DNA of 64,000 bases, taken from Gammaproteobacteria bacterium. GTDB taxonomy: Bacteria; Pseudomonadota; Gammaproteobacteria; Xanthomonadales; Wenzhouxiangellaceae. The position numbers and the translations under genes are program-made. The stretch lies in contig JAJFKY010000020.1 in the NCBI GenBank assembly GCA_021772975.1, positions 131,559 to 195,558 of the forward strand, written 5' to 3'. Below the pieces are notes generated by a model. The model saw only the letters and a program-made list of their open reading frames with translations. It had not been told where the DNA came from and did not search any database. Below, in pieces: positions 36,376 through 45,574 of this stretch; the stretch's first letter is position 1; the number at the start of each line of letters is the position of its first letter.

Positions 36376-37472
36376 TGTTGCGCTGGCTGCTGGGCATCAT
36401 TGGCATTGGTTTACTGCTGGCGGTGGTTGTCGCGGCCTGGTTATGGCGCGATTATCAGAATTTTCTGGCCACCCCACTGCATACCCGGACCGGGCATGAG
36501 TTGACCTTTATACTGGCACCGGGCACCAGTTATCCGGCCATGGTCGAGCAACTGCATTCATCCGGTTACACCAATGTCAGCTGGCACTGGCGGCTGCTGG
36601 GAAGGCTGCAGCAGCCGGTGCTCAAGGCCGGTGAGTATCTGATCGACGCACATACAACCCCGCAGCAATGGCTGCAGCAGCTGCAGCGTGGCGAGGTGGT
36701 GCAGCATCGCTTTACCATCGTGGAAGGCTGGACTGTCAGCGAACTGCTGGCTCGCCTGGCCGGTGAGCCATTGTTGCAGGCCGACAGTCAGACCTTATCA
36801 GCGCAACAATTGCTGGCCGAGATCAGTACCACGCACAGCTCGGACTGGCTATTGGGGGGTAACCGGCATCCGGATGAACTGCAGGCCCAGGCAAATTATG
36901 ACTACGCAGCGCTGGAAGGGCTGTTTTTACCGGAAACCTACAGCTTTCAACGCGGCGAAAGCGACCTGAGCCTGCTGAACAGAGCCCACCAGGCACTATT
37001 GGTATCGCTGCAGCAGGCCTGGCGGCAGCTGGACCCGGCTCGGGTTCCGCTCGAGCATCCCTATCAACTGCTGATCCTGGCTTCGATTATCGAAAAGGAA
37101 ACCGGTATTGCCAGCGAGCGAGCGCAGATTGCCGGCGTGTTCGCGCGCCGTCTGCAGCGCGGTATGCTGCTGCAGACCGATCCCACCGTTATTTACGGTA
37201 TCGGCCCCGGTTATGATGGTAATATTCGCCGCCGTGACCTGACAACCGATACGTTATATAACACCTATACACGACCCGGTCTGCCACCCACGCCGATTGC
37301 GCTGGCCGGAGCTGCGGCGATTGACGCCGCGGCCAGCCCGGCTCCCGGTGAGGCATTATATTTTGTTGCCAGTGGTGATGGCGGGCATGTGTTTTCCGCC
37401 ACGCTGTCAGAACATAACCGGGCGGTGCAACGTTATCTGCAAAAATTACGGACCAGGCAAAACCCTGAATGA
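36375..37472 (+). CDS. mltG: Endolytic murein transglycosylase MltG
   Basis: The likely start is GTG at 36375 (or TTG at 36378), giving one N-terminal membrane helix (WLLGIIGIGLLLAVVVAAWLW) as in the family. A LysM-like segment precedes the catalytic domain: FTIVEGWTVSELL, LFLPETY, IIEKETGI with the catalytic Glu, and LQTDPTVIYGIG. The enzyme cuts nascent peptidoglycan strands and limits their length. The frame stays open further upstream inside pabC, but that part is not credible as MltG. Confidence 0.94.
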   Translation: MLRWLLGIIGIGLLLAVVVAAWLWRDYQNFLATPLHTRTGHELTFILAPGTSYPAMVEQLHSSGYTNVSWHWRLLGRLQQPVLKAGEYLIDAHTTPQQWLQQLQRGEVVQHRFTIVEGWTVSELLARLAGEPLLQADSQTLSAQQLLAEISTTHSSDWLLGGNRHPDELQAQANYDYAALEGLFLPETYSFQRGESDLSLLNRAHQALLVSLQQAWRQLDPARVPLEHPYQLLILASIIEKETGIASERAQIAGVFARRLQRGMLLQTDPTVIYGIGPGYDGNIRRRDLTTDTLYNTYTRPGLPPTPIALAGAAAIDAAASPAPGEALYFVASGDGGHVFSATLSEHNRAVQRYLQKLRTRQNPE

Positions 37473-38101
37473 TGTCAACAGGTTTATTCATTACTCTGGA
37501 AGGCGGCGAAGGCGCTGGCAAAAGCACCCTGATGGGGCGCATCCAGGATTGGCTTGAACAGGCGCCCATTGAGTTCATTATCACCCGCGAACCGGGTGGC
37601 ACCCGGCTGGGTGAGCAGGTGCGCGATTTACTGCTGCATCAGCACCAATCAGCGGTCTCAGCACAGGCCGAGCTGCTGCTGATGTTTGCCGCGCGCGCGC
37701 AGAATCTGGCCGAAACCATCCGGCCGGCACTGGCAGCGGGCAAGCTGGTATTGTGCGACCGCTTTACCGATGCCAGCTTTGCCTATCAAGGTGGCGGCCG
37801 CCAGTTGGGCGCGGCCCTGGTGGCGCAACTGGAAGCGGCGGTTCATCCTGACCTGCAACCGGATCTGACCTTGCTGCTGGATTTACCGGTGGCCGACGGT
37901 CTGGCGCGTAAGCACGCTGATATTCCGGATCGGATCGAAAGTGAGCAGGCGGCTTTTTTCCAGCGGGTGCGGGCTGCTTATCAGCAGCGCGCGCGGCAAT
38001 TTCCCGGACGAATTAAAGTCATCGATGCGGCTCTGCCGCAGGAGCAGGTAGTGGCGGCGGCTATTGCGCATCTGAAAAAACTCACCGAATCAGCATGTTG
38101 A
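37469..38101 (+). CDS. tmk: Thymidylate kinase
   Basis: The P-loop EGGEGAGKSTLM, the DR motif CDRFTDASFAYQGGGR and TREPGGT identify dTMP kinase (210 aa), which makes dTDP for DNA synthesis. It overlaps mltG by four bases and holB by seven bases, so translation is coupled through this part of the operon. Confidence 0.97.
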   Translation: MMSTGLFITLEGGEGAGKSTLMGRIQDWLEQAPIEFIITREPGGTRLGEQVRDLLLHQHQSAVSAQAELLLMFAARAQNLAETIRPALAAGKLVLCDRFTDASFAYQGGGRQLGAALVAQLEAAVHPDLQPDLTLLLDLPVADGLARKHADIPDRIESEQAAFFQRVRAAYQQRARQFPGRIKVIDAALPQEQVVAAAIAHLKKLTESAC

Positions 38102-39075
38102 AAGAACTGATACAGGTTGATTATCCCTGGCTGGAGGATATCTGGCAGCAATTCTCCAGCCAGTATCTGGATGCCGCTAGCCCCGCTCATATACCCCATG
38201 CGATGCTGATCACCGGAGCCGCCGGGGTCGGTAAACTGGCCCTGGCAGTGCGTATTACCCGCGGTATTCTGTGCCGGCAGCCAAGCAACGAAGGCAATGC
38301 CTGTGGCAGCTGCAAGGCCTGCCGGATGCTCGCTGGTGGCGGACATCCGGATCTGGTCGTGCTGCAAAATGCGGAAGACAGTGAGCAGATCAAGGTGGAT
38401 CAGATTCGTGAACTGATTCACAGTATGCACCTGTCCGCCGGCATGTCTGGCTATCGGGTGGCGCTGCTCAAAGATGCCGAGCGGATGAACACCAACGCTG
38501 CCAATGCATTGCTGAAAACCCTGGAAGAGCCGGGCGGCAGAACATTGCTGATGCTGTGCAGTTCACATCCGGCCCGGCTGCCGGCCACCGTTCGCAGCCG
38601 CTGTCAGCAACTGCACGTGCCCTTACCGGCCGCTACGCTGGCCACACGGTATCTGCGGTCACTGGATGATTATGCCGCCGAGGATATCCAGCTGGCGTTG
38701 CGGCTGGCAGGGCAGGCGCCGCTGGCGGCGCAGCAATTGCTCGGCAGTGAAGAACTGGAGATTGCCCGTAATGTGCAATCCCAGCTGGATGCTCTGGCGC
38801 TGGGTCAGCAGGTGGCCAGTGATATCGCCGCCGACTGGCAGGAACGACCACCGGGAGACTACTGGCAGTGGGTTTTGTTCTGGCTGCATCAGGGCAGCAG
38901 CGGACAGCTCGACTGGCCGGCCCTGAGCCGAATCAGCCCCCGCCGGCAGCAGGACTTATATCAGCATGCATTGCGAGCCTGGCAGCGTTCCGGCAGTGGC
39001 CTGCGGCATGATCTGCAGTTTCAGGAATGGTTGTTACAATGGCAATCAGTGGCAATATCAGCAGGACGGCAATAA
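38095..39075 (+). CDS. holB: DNA polymerase III subunit delta'
   Basis: This clamp-loader AAA+ domain has TGAAGVGKLALAVRI (P-loop-like), a zinc module formed by four Cys between CRQ and CRML, DQIRELIHSMHLSAGMSGYRVALL, and NALLKTLEEPGG with sensor 1. Length 326 is normal. It starts within the last codons of tmk. pilZ follows almost directly. Confidence 0.95.
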   Translation: MLKELIQVDYPWLEDIWQQFSSQYLDAASPAHIPHAMLITGAAGVGKLALAVRITRGILCRQPSNEGNACGSCKACRMLAGGGHPDLVVLQNAEDSEQIKVDQIRELIHSMHLSAGMSGYRVALLKDAERMNTNAANALLKTLEEPGGRTLLMLCSSHPARLPATVRSRCQQLHVPLPAATLATRYLRSLDDYAAEDIQLALRLAGQAPLAAQQLLGSEELEIARNVQSQLDALALGQQVASDIAADWQERPPGDYWQWVLFWLHQGSSGQLDWPALSRISPRRQQDLYQHALRAWQRSGSGLRHDLQFQEWLLQWQSVAISAGRQ

Positions 39076-39077
39076 CC

Positions 39078-39419
39078 ATGGCCCAACACGGAATTTTAAA
39101 CACCACCCTGAGAGATAAAGAGTCGCTTTATCGCGCTTACATGTCGTTTGTACACGGCGGGGGATTGTTTGTAGCCACCAGTAAACCATTTGATCTGGGT
39201 GATGATGTGTTCGTACTGGCTACCCTGGAGGATATCGACGAACGCCTGCCGATTCCCGGCAAAGTGGTCTGGATTACGCCGCCCGGCGCGCAGGGTAATC
39301 GCCGTTCGGGTATCGGTATCCGTTTCTCCGACAGCGCCGATGGGGTACATGCACGCAAAGTGATTGAATCGCATCTGGCGGGAATGCTGAATCGGGATAT
39401 GCGCACTGAAACAATGTAA
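39078..39419 (+). CDS. pilZ: PilZ domain protein (type IV pilus assembly PilZ)
   Basis: ATG at 39078 gives 113 residues, the size of Pseudomonas/Xanthomonas PilZ. FVHGGGLFVATSKPFDLGDDVFVLATL and GKVVWITPPGAQGNRRSGIGIRF are characteristic. The canonical c-di-GMP motif (RxxxR) is not obvious at the N-terminus, as in the pilus-assembly PilZ subgroup. It follows holB by two bases, its usual place. TatD, which often comes next, is absent. Confidence 0.92.
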   Translation: MAQHGILNTTLRDKESLYRAYMSFVHGGGLFVATSKPFDLGDDVFVLATLEDIDERLPIPGKVVWITPPGAQGNRRSGIGIRFSDSADGVHARKVIESHLAGMLNRDMRTETM

Positions 39420-39535
39420 TTTCGCTTTCAGAAGGGCAAGCAAAAAAACTTATCCACGGGTTTGCACAGATTCGCTCTGAGAAAACAATCCGTTTTTTGT
39501 CAGATTGGCCGCAGTTTATTGGACGAAACCCTATT

Positions 39536-39560
39536 GTCATTCCCGCGCAGGCGGGAATCC
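39536..39560 (+). repeat. Interspersed repeat copy 1 (CATTCCCGCGCAGGCGGGAAT type)
   Basis: The 25-base element contains the palindrome TTCCCGC-GCAG-GCGGGAA. This type of short repeat is common in environmental proteobacteria. An inverted copy lies at 39847-39871. Confidence 0.7.
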
Positions 39561-39846
39561 GTCTTTAAGTCCGTGTAATTGCTATCGACTTGAGCTGGGC
39601 GGGGTTGATAAAGAGGTTTCAATACTTGATGAAGTTTACGATCGTCTGGTTGAAGTTGAGGCTAAAAACCGAAAGGGCTTCACTATATATTTTGGTATTT
39701 TAGCGGGTGTTGGTGCATTGTTGATGTTCTTTGGTTTGCAAAAATGGCATAATTATTACCAGCCTAAACATGATCAGATATTCGAATTAAAGGTGCAAAA
39801 GCTGAAGCTTGAGGCTGAAACATTAGCCAGCAGCCGTTGCGAAGAT

Positions 39847-39871
39847 GGATTCCCGCCTGCGCGGGAACGAC
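39847..39871 (-). repeat. Interspersed repeat copy 2, inverted
   Basis: This is the reverse complement of copy 1 with one mismatch. The two copies bracket about 286 bases that encode the remnant coiled-coil protein, a MITE-like arrangement. Confidence 0.7.
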
Positions 39872-39894
39872 GGCTTTATTGCGGTCAGTTGTCC

Positions 39895-39974
39895 GTCACG
39901 CCGTTTATCGGTCACCTCGTTCATCGGTCACCTCGTTTATCCGTCACCTCGTTTATCGCTCACCTCGTTCATCT
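39895..39974 (+). repeat. Tandem repeat, 16-base unit, five copies
   Basis: Units of the form GTCACCTCGTTTATCG run at 39895, 39911, 39927, 39943 and 39959, each with 0-3 changes; a degraded sixth begins at 39975. There are no spacers, so it is not a CRISPR array. Confidence 0.8.
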
Positions 39975-40074
39975 GTCATGTCATTCAGTTGCAACGGCAT
40001 TCAAAATGAAATGAACATCGTTCGCTATTTCCTAAGCAATAATTTTTACTAATCCGTGTAATCTGTGGATATAA

Positions 40075-40464
40075 ATGTATTCCTGGCTTGCCAATCTAAT
40101 CCTGCTGATGCACGTGCTGTTCGTGGCTTTCGTGATCTTCGGTCTGGTGCTGATTGTTATCGGTGGGTTGCTTGGCTGGCAGTGGGTGCGTAACCCATGG
40201 TTTCGGTGGGGGCATCTGGTGGCGATTGGCGTTGTGGTGCTGCAATCCTGGCTGAGTGTGATTTGCCCGCTGACCACTCTGGAAATGTGGCTGCGCGGGA
40301 AAGCCGGGGAAGGGGTGTATGCAGGCAGTTTTATTGAGCACTGGCTGCAGACGCTGTTGTACTACGATGCGCCCGCATGGGTTTTTGTTCTGGCTTACAG
40401 CCTGTTCGGGTTGCTGGTGCTGATAGCCTGGCTTGCAGTTCGTCCGCGACGGTTTAGAATGTAA
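40075..40464 (+). CDS. DUF2784 family membrane protein
   Basis: The 129-residue protein has about four hydrophobic helices. LLMHVLFVAFVIFGLVL, NPWFRWGHLVAIGVVVLQSWLSVICPLTTLE and IEHWLQTLLYYDAP match the DUF2784 pattern. Function is unknown; it sits in the inner membrane. It follows the repeat patch and precedes another small membrane-protein gene. Confidence 0.85.
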   Translation: MYSWLANLILLMHVLFVAFVIFGLVLIVIGGLLGWQWVRNPWFRWGHLVAIGVVVLQSWLSVICPLTTLEMWLRGKAGEGVYAGSFIEHWLQTLLYYDAPAWVFVLAYSLFGLLVLIAWLAVRPRRFRM

Positions 40465-40551
40465 CTGGGGAGTGATGAACCGGGGTCCATCACTTTGAAC
40501 CAGGCCAAACATCCTGGAGCACGATAAGAACGATAAATAAAGAGAAAACGC

Positions 40552-40923
40552 ATGCAAGATTCAGGCAAAAGTGGGTTTGCTGCCGGGTCGGCGGCTTTGA
40601 TCGGATTGCTAACCTGTCTTACTTTAACCATCTTTACCGGTGACGACATCGCCTGGGATTCCAACCTGTATTATCTGGTTGCGGTTCCGGTCATGGCATT
40701 GCTGGCTTATATGCTGGGTTACAGCTTTCCGGACAGGCCCTGGCGCTGGGTTTTCAGCATGGCAGCCGGTCAGTTCTGCTCGATTGCGTTTGTTGAGGAC
40801 GCGCTGGTGTTGTGGTGGCTGACCGCGGGTTTTTTGCTGCTGGCTTCGGTGCCGCAACTGATTGCCGCTTATGTAGGCGCCAGTGTTGCCTGGAATCGTA
40901 TCCGGCCGAGTACCCGCCGTTAG
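40552..40923 (+). CDS. Small four-helix membrane protein of unknown function
   Basis: The protein (123 aa) has hydrophobic stretches at about 10-30, 42-60, 66-88 and 92-112. It contains LMALLAYMLGYSFPDRPWRW and ends in a basic tail (WNRIRPSTRR). No family is recognised. A start ATG at 40552 follows an AAAGAGAA stretch that may act as ribosome site. Confidence 0.65.
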   Translation: MQDSGKSGFAAGSAALIGLLTCLTLTIFTGDDIAWDSNLYYLVAVPVMALLAYMLGYSFPDRPWRWVFSMAAGQFCSIAFVEDALVLWWLTAGFLLLASVPQLIAAYVGASVAWNRIRPSTRR

Positions 40924-40993
40924 TAACGCCGGAGCGGTGGTACAAAGATAAGGCTGGCGGTGCTACGGGTTGTCGGGCGCTTAATCCATCTCG

Positions 40994-42136
40994 CTAGCTG
41001 CTGGCGAGATCAAGTAATCCGGCAATCTTCGCTAAACCCTGATCCAGCAGTTCAGTGGATTGATAGAAGTGCGGTGACAGGCGGATTCCCGCGCCGCGCA
41101 ATGCGCTGATGACCCTGGCTTCACGCAAATCCTGGTAGAGCTTTTTCGGCGACAGTCCGCGCGGCCGAAAATTGACGATGGCGCTGCGCCGCTCGGGGGC
41201 TTGCGGTCCGAGTATTTCGATATCATCGCGCGCGGCCAGCTGGCTGCGTAGATACTCTGCATTGCCAAGCGCCGCCTGCGCGACCTGTGACATGCCGATC
41301 TCCAGCAGTAATCCCAGTGCAGCGTGGGTGGCGACAATGCCGAGCATGTTCGGACTGCCGGGTTCAAAGCGGCGTGCGGTGGCCGAGGGCTCCCAGACGT
41401 CACGCTGGAACTGAAAAGGGTTATCCATCTGACGCCAGCCGGTCTGGTTCAGCTGCAGTTGCTCACGTACTTCGGGCCGGGTGTAAAAAACCGCCAGCCC
41501 TTCCGGTCCCAACAGCCATTTGTGCGCGTCCGCGCTCAAAAAATCAATCTGACAGGCCTGCACATCCAATGGCAGCATACCCAGTTGCTGAATGGCATCA
41601 ACGCAAAATAAAATCCCGTGCTGACGGCAGAACCGGCCCAGTCGGGGCAACTGCAGTCGCAGTCCGTCGGCATACTGAATGGCGCTGACGGCGACCAGCC
41701 GGGTGCGCTCATCGCAGGCCTGCTGGAGTGCCTGTTCCGGTTCGGCAACATGGATATCGCAGCTACGCAGTTCGACTCCCCGGCTTTCCAGTTTAGCCCA
41801 CGGCAGCCAGTTGGATGGAAACTCGCAATCCGGGATAACAATATTGTCACCGGCCTGCCAGGGCAGTCCCTGGGCGACGACCGACAAACCTTCGGAGGTA
41901 TTTTTAAGCAGCGCAATATCGTCGCCGCTGGCATTCAGTAAGTCAGCGAAACGTTGCCGGCAGTCGTCCTCACGGGCCATCCAGGCATCATAATCACGCG
42001 CGCCAAACTGGGTGTTTTCTTCCGCGAAAGCCTGTACAGCCTGACTGACAGTGCTGGGCCAGGGCGCGATGGCGGCATGATTCAGATAGCACAGCCGGCG
42101 GGTGCTGGGGAACAGTTGGGCAAATGATTCAGACAT
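40994..42136 (-). CDS. Class V aminotransferase family PLP enzyme
   Basis: Fold-type I class V features are LNHAAIAPWP at the start, LLKNTSEGLSVVAQGL, CVDAIQQLGMLPLDV (PLP-binding Asp) and SADAHKWLLGPEGLAVFY with the PLP Lys. The family includes cysteine desulfurase-like and isopenicillin-N epimerase-like enzymes; the reaction here is not evident. ATG at 42136 is favoured over the upstream TTG at 42148. Divergent from dinB. Confidence 0.87.
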   Translation of the reverse strand: MSESFAQLFPSTRRLCYLNHAAIAPWPSTVSQAVQAFAEENTQFGARDYDAWMAREDDCRQRFADLLNASGDDIALLKNTSEGLSVVAQGLPWQAGDNIVIPDCEFPSNWLPWAKLESRGVELRSCDIHVAEPEQALQQACDERTRLVAVSAIQYADGLRLQLPRLGRFCRQHGILFCVDAIQQLGMLPLDVQACQIDFLSADAHKWLLGPEGLAVFYTRPEVREQLQLNQTGWRQMDNPFQFQRDVWEPSATARRFEPGSPNMLGIVATHAALGLLLEIGMSQVAQAALGNAEYLRSQLAARDDIEILGPQAPERRSAIVNFRPRGLSPKKLYQDLREARVISALRGAGIRLSPHFYQSTELLDQGLAKIAGLLDLASS

Positions 42137-42240
42137 AAGCAGGTGCAATGATCAAAGGTCTCAGAGTGTAACGCAAAGCAGCGCTTCGGGGCGCTGCAGG
42201 CAGGTGTCAAAAGCACGTAAAACGGCTACAGTGGAAGGCT

Positions 42241-43386
42241 ATGAGCCGTGTCCCAAAGCCTATCAAACCTGTTGCAGCGCTGCTTGATGCGGATCAGGCT
42301 GGCGCCACCCGGAGGGCGATCATGCATGTCGATATGGACGCGTTTTATGCGGCTATCGAGCAGTTGGATAATCCCCGGCTTAAGGGCCAACCGGTGATTG
42401 TCGGCGGGCTTGGACAGCGGGGCGTGGTTGCGACCGCCAGCTATGAGGCACGCCGGTTCGGCGTGCATTCAGCGATGCCCATGGCGCGTGCCCGGGTGCT
42501 GTGCCGAGCTGCGCATTTTATCCGCCCTCGGATCAGCCGTTACCGGGAAGTATCCCGCCAGATATTTGACATTTTTGACCGCTTCTCACCGTTGGTCGAA
42601 GGTTTATCAATGGATGAAGCTTTTCTGGATATCAGTGCCTGTCTGCCGTCGCGGCAACCCCGTGCCGAGGCCTTGCGAGAAACCGGGCGGGGCCTGCAGC
42701 AGGCCATCTATGCGAATACCGGACTGACCGCATCGGTCGGGATGGCGCACAACAAACTGCTGGCCAAGCTGGGTTCAGATTATCGCAAACCCCGTGGGCG
42801 TACTTACGTGGCTTTTGAAAAAGTCCATCTGTTTCTGGATCCGTTGCCGGTGGGGCGCCTGTGGGGGATCGGTAAACAGACGCTGCCACGTCTGCAGCAG
42901 GCCGGTATTCTGACCATCGGACAACTGCGGCGCAGCCCGCCGAGCCTGCTGGAGACGCTGCTGGGACAGCGCTGGCAACATTATCTGCGGTTGGCCAATG
43001 GGGTTGATCAGCGTGTGGTTAAACCAGAGCGGGCGGATAAGTCGATCAGCCGGGAAACCACTTTCAGTCAGGATATTGCCGAGCAGGAGCCGTTGCTGGA
43101 AATCCTGCGACTGCATGCCGCCGAAGTGGCCCAGCGCGCTGGCGCCAAGTCATTAAGCGGAAGAACGGTCAGCATCAAGCTGCGTGATCGCCATTTTGCC
43201 ACCATTTCACGCTCCCGGACCTTGCCGCATGCGATCAACAGTACCGATGATATCTTTGCCCAGGCCAGACAATTGTTTCAGGACTGGTGCGACAGCAGTG
43301 GATTTCCGGCGGTTCGGTTGATCGGGGTGGGGATCAGCAACCTGCAGGCCGGTGATGATCATCAGCCGGTCGATGAGTTGTTATAG
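42241..43386 (+). CDS. dinB: DNA polymerase IV
   Basis: This Y-family translesion polymerase has MHVDMDAFYAAIEQ with the first catalytic Asp, ASYEARRFGVHSAMP, SMDEAFLDIS with the Asp-Glu pair, and SVGMAHNKLLAKLGSDYRKP. The start at 42241 gives an N-terminal extension of about 27 residues before the usual start. No LexA box (CTG-N10-CAG) could be recognised upstream, so SOS control is not supported by sight. The tail lacks a clear beta-clamp motif of the QLxLF type at the very end; the last residues are PVDELL. Confidence 0.95.
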   Translation: MSRVPKPIKPVAALLDADQAGATRRAIMHVDMDAFYAAIEQLDNPRLKGQPVIVGGLGQRGVVATASYEARRFGVHSAMPMARARVLCRAAHFIRPRISRYREVSRQIFDIFDRFSPLVEGLSMDEAFLDISACLPSRQPRAEALRETGRGLQQAIYANTGLTASVGMAHNKLLAKLGSDYRKPRGRTYVAFEKVHLFLDPLPVGRLWGIGKQTLPRLQQAGILTIGQLRRSPPSLLETLLGQRWQHYLRLANGVDQRVVKPERADKSISRETTFSQDIAEQEPLLEILRLHAAEVAQRAGAKSLSGRTVSIKLRDRHFATISRSRTLPHAINSTDDIFAQARQLFQDWCDSSGFPAVRLIGVGISNLQAGDDHQPVDELL

Positions 43387-43517
43387 GCAGCCAGGCTGCA
43401 GGCTGGCAACATCCGGGCTAGTTTATTCTCAAACACACTTTATAATTGACGCTTGGAAAGCATCGACACACGGCGGTATTTGCCCAGCGGCAGGATCGCC
43501 TTAACAGAACGATAGTG

Positions 43518-44123
43518 ATGAATATGGCCACAGATTTGAATACTACCGCTGCTTCGCCAGCCCGTTTTTCGATGATTCCCTGGATTCTGCTGGTGATCGC
43601 CGCCGCTGCCCTCAGCCGCTTGCTGCCGCATCCCTGGAATATGACGCCGATTGGCGCGATGGCATTGTTTGGCGGTGCTTATCTGGGTGACCGCAAGCTG
43701 GCTTTGATTGTCACGCTGGCGGCGTTGTGGTTGAGTGATTTACTGCTTAATAACCTGATCTATCAGGCCTATTTTAATGGTTTTGCATGGACTTATCCGG
43801 ATGCTTTCTGGACTTATGCGGCGTTTGCACTGGTGGTTCTGCTGGGCCATGCGGTGCTGCGCCAGCGCAAGTCGGCGCTGCGTATCGCCGGCTGCAGTCT
43901 GGCCGCCTCAAGCCTGTTCTTTGTGCTCTCCAATTTTGGCGTGTGGGCCAGCGGACAGCTGGGTTATCCGCATACTGAGGCCGGTCTGCTGGCCTGTTAT
44001 ATCGCCGGACTGCCGTTTTTTGGTAATAATCTGGTCGGTGATCTGCTCTACAGCGCGCTGTTGTTCGGTGGTTTTGCGCTGGCCAGAAAACACTGGGGCC
44101 AGCCGTTGCGGACTGCCGCCTAG
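43518..44123 (+). CDS. DUF6580 family integral membrane protein
   Basis: The protein (201 aa from ATG 43518) has PHPWNMTPIGAMALFGGAYLGDRK, the family signature, and several membrane helices. LSNFGVWASGQLGYP and GLPFFGNNLVGDLLYSALLFG are also typical. Members are annotated as putative transport or ECF-S-like proteins, without proof. The frame stays open upstream to 43446 but that part is not hydrophobic or conserved-looking. Confidence 0.82.
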   Translation: MNMATDLNTTAASPARFSMIPWILLVIAAAALSRLLPHPWNMTPIGAMALFGGAYLGDRKLALIVTLAALWLSDLLLNNLIYQAYFNGFAWTYPDAFWTYAAFALVVLLGHAVLRQRKSALRIAGCSLAASSLFFVLSNFGVWASGQLGYPHTEAGLLACYIAGLPFFGNNLVGDLLYSALLFGGFALARKHWGQPLRTAA

Positions 44124-44215
44124 TCGCTTTGAGCCAATCCTGTTAAGGGTCTCCGGCTGGCTGCCGGTTGCCGGCCTATTGCATAATGCCTGTCATCAGA
44201 TAACGGAGTCCGACC

Positions 44216-45574
44216 ATGACTGAAGTCGTCTTCGAACAGCAACACGCCCGTCAGATACACCGTATTTCAGAAGCACTGGATGCGGGCACGCTGGCGCGCG
44301 TGCGGCGCATGATAACCACTTTGTCCGGCGCGGAGATCGCGGAACTGCTGGAATCGCTGCCGCCGGTCAAGCGCCAGGCGGTATGGGAACTGGTCGATCC
44401 GGCGCTGGACGGCGAGGTTCTGGTTGAGGTCAATGACGAGGTCCGGGTTCAGCTGATCCGGGATATGGATGAGACCGAGCTGGTGGCCGCGATCGGCAGC
44501 CTGGATATCGATGATGTGGCCGATATTCTGGAAGACGTCCCGGACGCGGTGGTGCGTGAAGTACTGTCCTCCATGGACCGGCAGAACCGGGATCGGCTGG
44601 TCCAGGTGCTGCAGTATGATGAGGATTCAGCCGGTGGCCTGATGAATCCGAATGTGGTGACGGTGCGCCCGGATGTCAGTCTGGACGTGGTGCAGCGTTA
44701 CTTGCGCGCGCGCGGCGAATTGCCGGAAATGTCCGACCAGCTGTTCGTGATCAATCGCAACGGCAAATACCTGGGCAGTCTAAGCCTGGTGGATTTACTG
44801 ACCCAAGACCCGGAGCAGGCGGTATCCGACACCATCAATACCGAAATCAATGCGATTCCGGTGGCCATGTCGGCGAACGCCGTAGCGCGGGAGTTTACTC
44901 ACTTTGATCTGATCTCCGCGCCGGTGGTGGATGCCGAAAATAACCTGCTGGGGCGCATCACCATTGATGACGTGGTGGACGTGATCCGCGATGAAGCCGA
45001 GCATTCCGTGCTGGCGGTGGCCGGCCTGGACGAAGAAGAAGATATGTTCGCGCCGGTGATCCGCACCACTTTCCGGCGGACGGTATGGCTGGGAGTCAAC
45101 CTGCTGACGGCTTTTCTGGCGGCCTGGGTGATCGGCAATTTCGAGGCCACCCTGGAACAGGTGGTGGCGCTGGCTATTCTGATGCCGGTGGTGGCCAGCA
45201 TGGGCGGGATTGCCGGTACGCAGACCTTGACGCTGATGATCCGGGGGATGGCGCTGGGCCAGATTGGCGCCGGCAATGCCGCCTACATGCTGCGCAAGGA
45301 GCTGGCGGTTGGTTTATTGAATGGTCTGATCTGGTCGGTAGTGGTGGGCCTGGTGGCCATGTTGTGGTTCAGTGACTGGTCGATCGGCCTGGTGATTGCC
45401 TGTGCGATTGCCATTAACCTGGTCTGCGCGGCCTTATCCGGTGTGGTGGTGCCGATGCTGCTGAAGCGGTTGTCGATTGACCCGGCGCTGGCAGGGGGTG
45501 TGGTGCTCACAACCGTGACGGATGTAATAGGCTTTCTGGCATTTTTGGGACTGGGCACACTGCTGTTACTGTAA
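44216..45574 (+). CDS. mgtE: Magnesium transporter MgtE
   Basis: The order is an N-terminal superhelical domain (EIAELLESLPPVKRQAVWELV, DVADILEDVPDAVVREVL), two CBS domains (AGGLMNPNVVTV; ITIDDVVDVIRDEA), then five membrane helices with the pore segment GGIAGTQTLTLMIRGMALG. It admits Mg2+ when cytosolic Mg2+ is low. No M-box riboswitch is seen in the 92-base upstream gap. The stop codon shares a base with the start of the glycosyltransferase gene. Confidence 0.96.
   Translation: MTEVVFEQQHARQIHRISEALDAGTLARVRRMITTLSGAEIAELLESLPPVKRQAVWELVDPALDGEVLVEVNDEVRVQLIRDMDETELVAAIGSLDIDDVADILEDVPDAVVREVLSSMDRQNRDRLVQVLQYDEDSAGGLMNPNVVTVRPDVSLDVVQRYLRARGELPEMSDQLFVINRNGKYLGSLSLVDLLTQDPEQAVSDTINTEINAIPVAMSANAVAREFTHFDLISAPVVDAENNLLGRITIDDVVDVIRDEAEHSVLAVAGLDEEEDMFAPVIRTTFRRTVWLGVNLLTAFLAAWVIGNFEATLEQVVALAILMPVVASMGGIAGTQTLTLMIRGMALGQIGAGNAAYMLRKELAVGLLNGLIWSVVVGLVAMLWFSDWSIGLVIACAIAINLVCAALSGVVVPMLLKRLSIDPALAGGVVLTTVTDVIGFLAFLGLGTLLLL

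Larger units (their letters stand above)
39505..40014 (+). pseudogene. Gene remnant with membrane helix, flanked and partly encoded by repeats
   Basis: The frame opens at a TTG. Its first part is the translation of an interspersed repeat (CHSRAGGNPS), and its last part translates a second, inverted repeat copy and a 16-base tandem repeat. Only the middle (about 39610-39835) looks like real protein: LDEVYDRLVEVEAKNRKG, a membrane helix (FTIYFGILAGVGALLMFFGL) and a coiled-coil stretch (IFELKVQKLKLEAETLA). That piece has no ATG of its own. It is best read as a truncated gene in a repeat-rich patch; expression is doubtful. Confidence 0.4.

Noticed and set aside
39895-39974. Possible CRISPR array
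   Set aside because: Units are 16 bases and directly contiguous with no unique spacers, and no cas genes are present.
42149-42240. LexA/SOS box upstream of dinB
   Set aside because: No CTG-N10-CAG palindrome is found; only a GCAGCGC/GCGCTGC hairpin at 42178-42197.
44124-44215. M-box magnesium riboswitch before mgtE
   Set aside because: The 92-base gap is too short and shows no matching structure.
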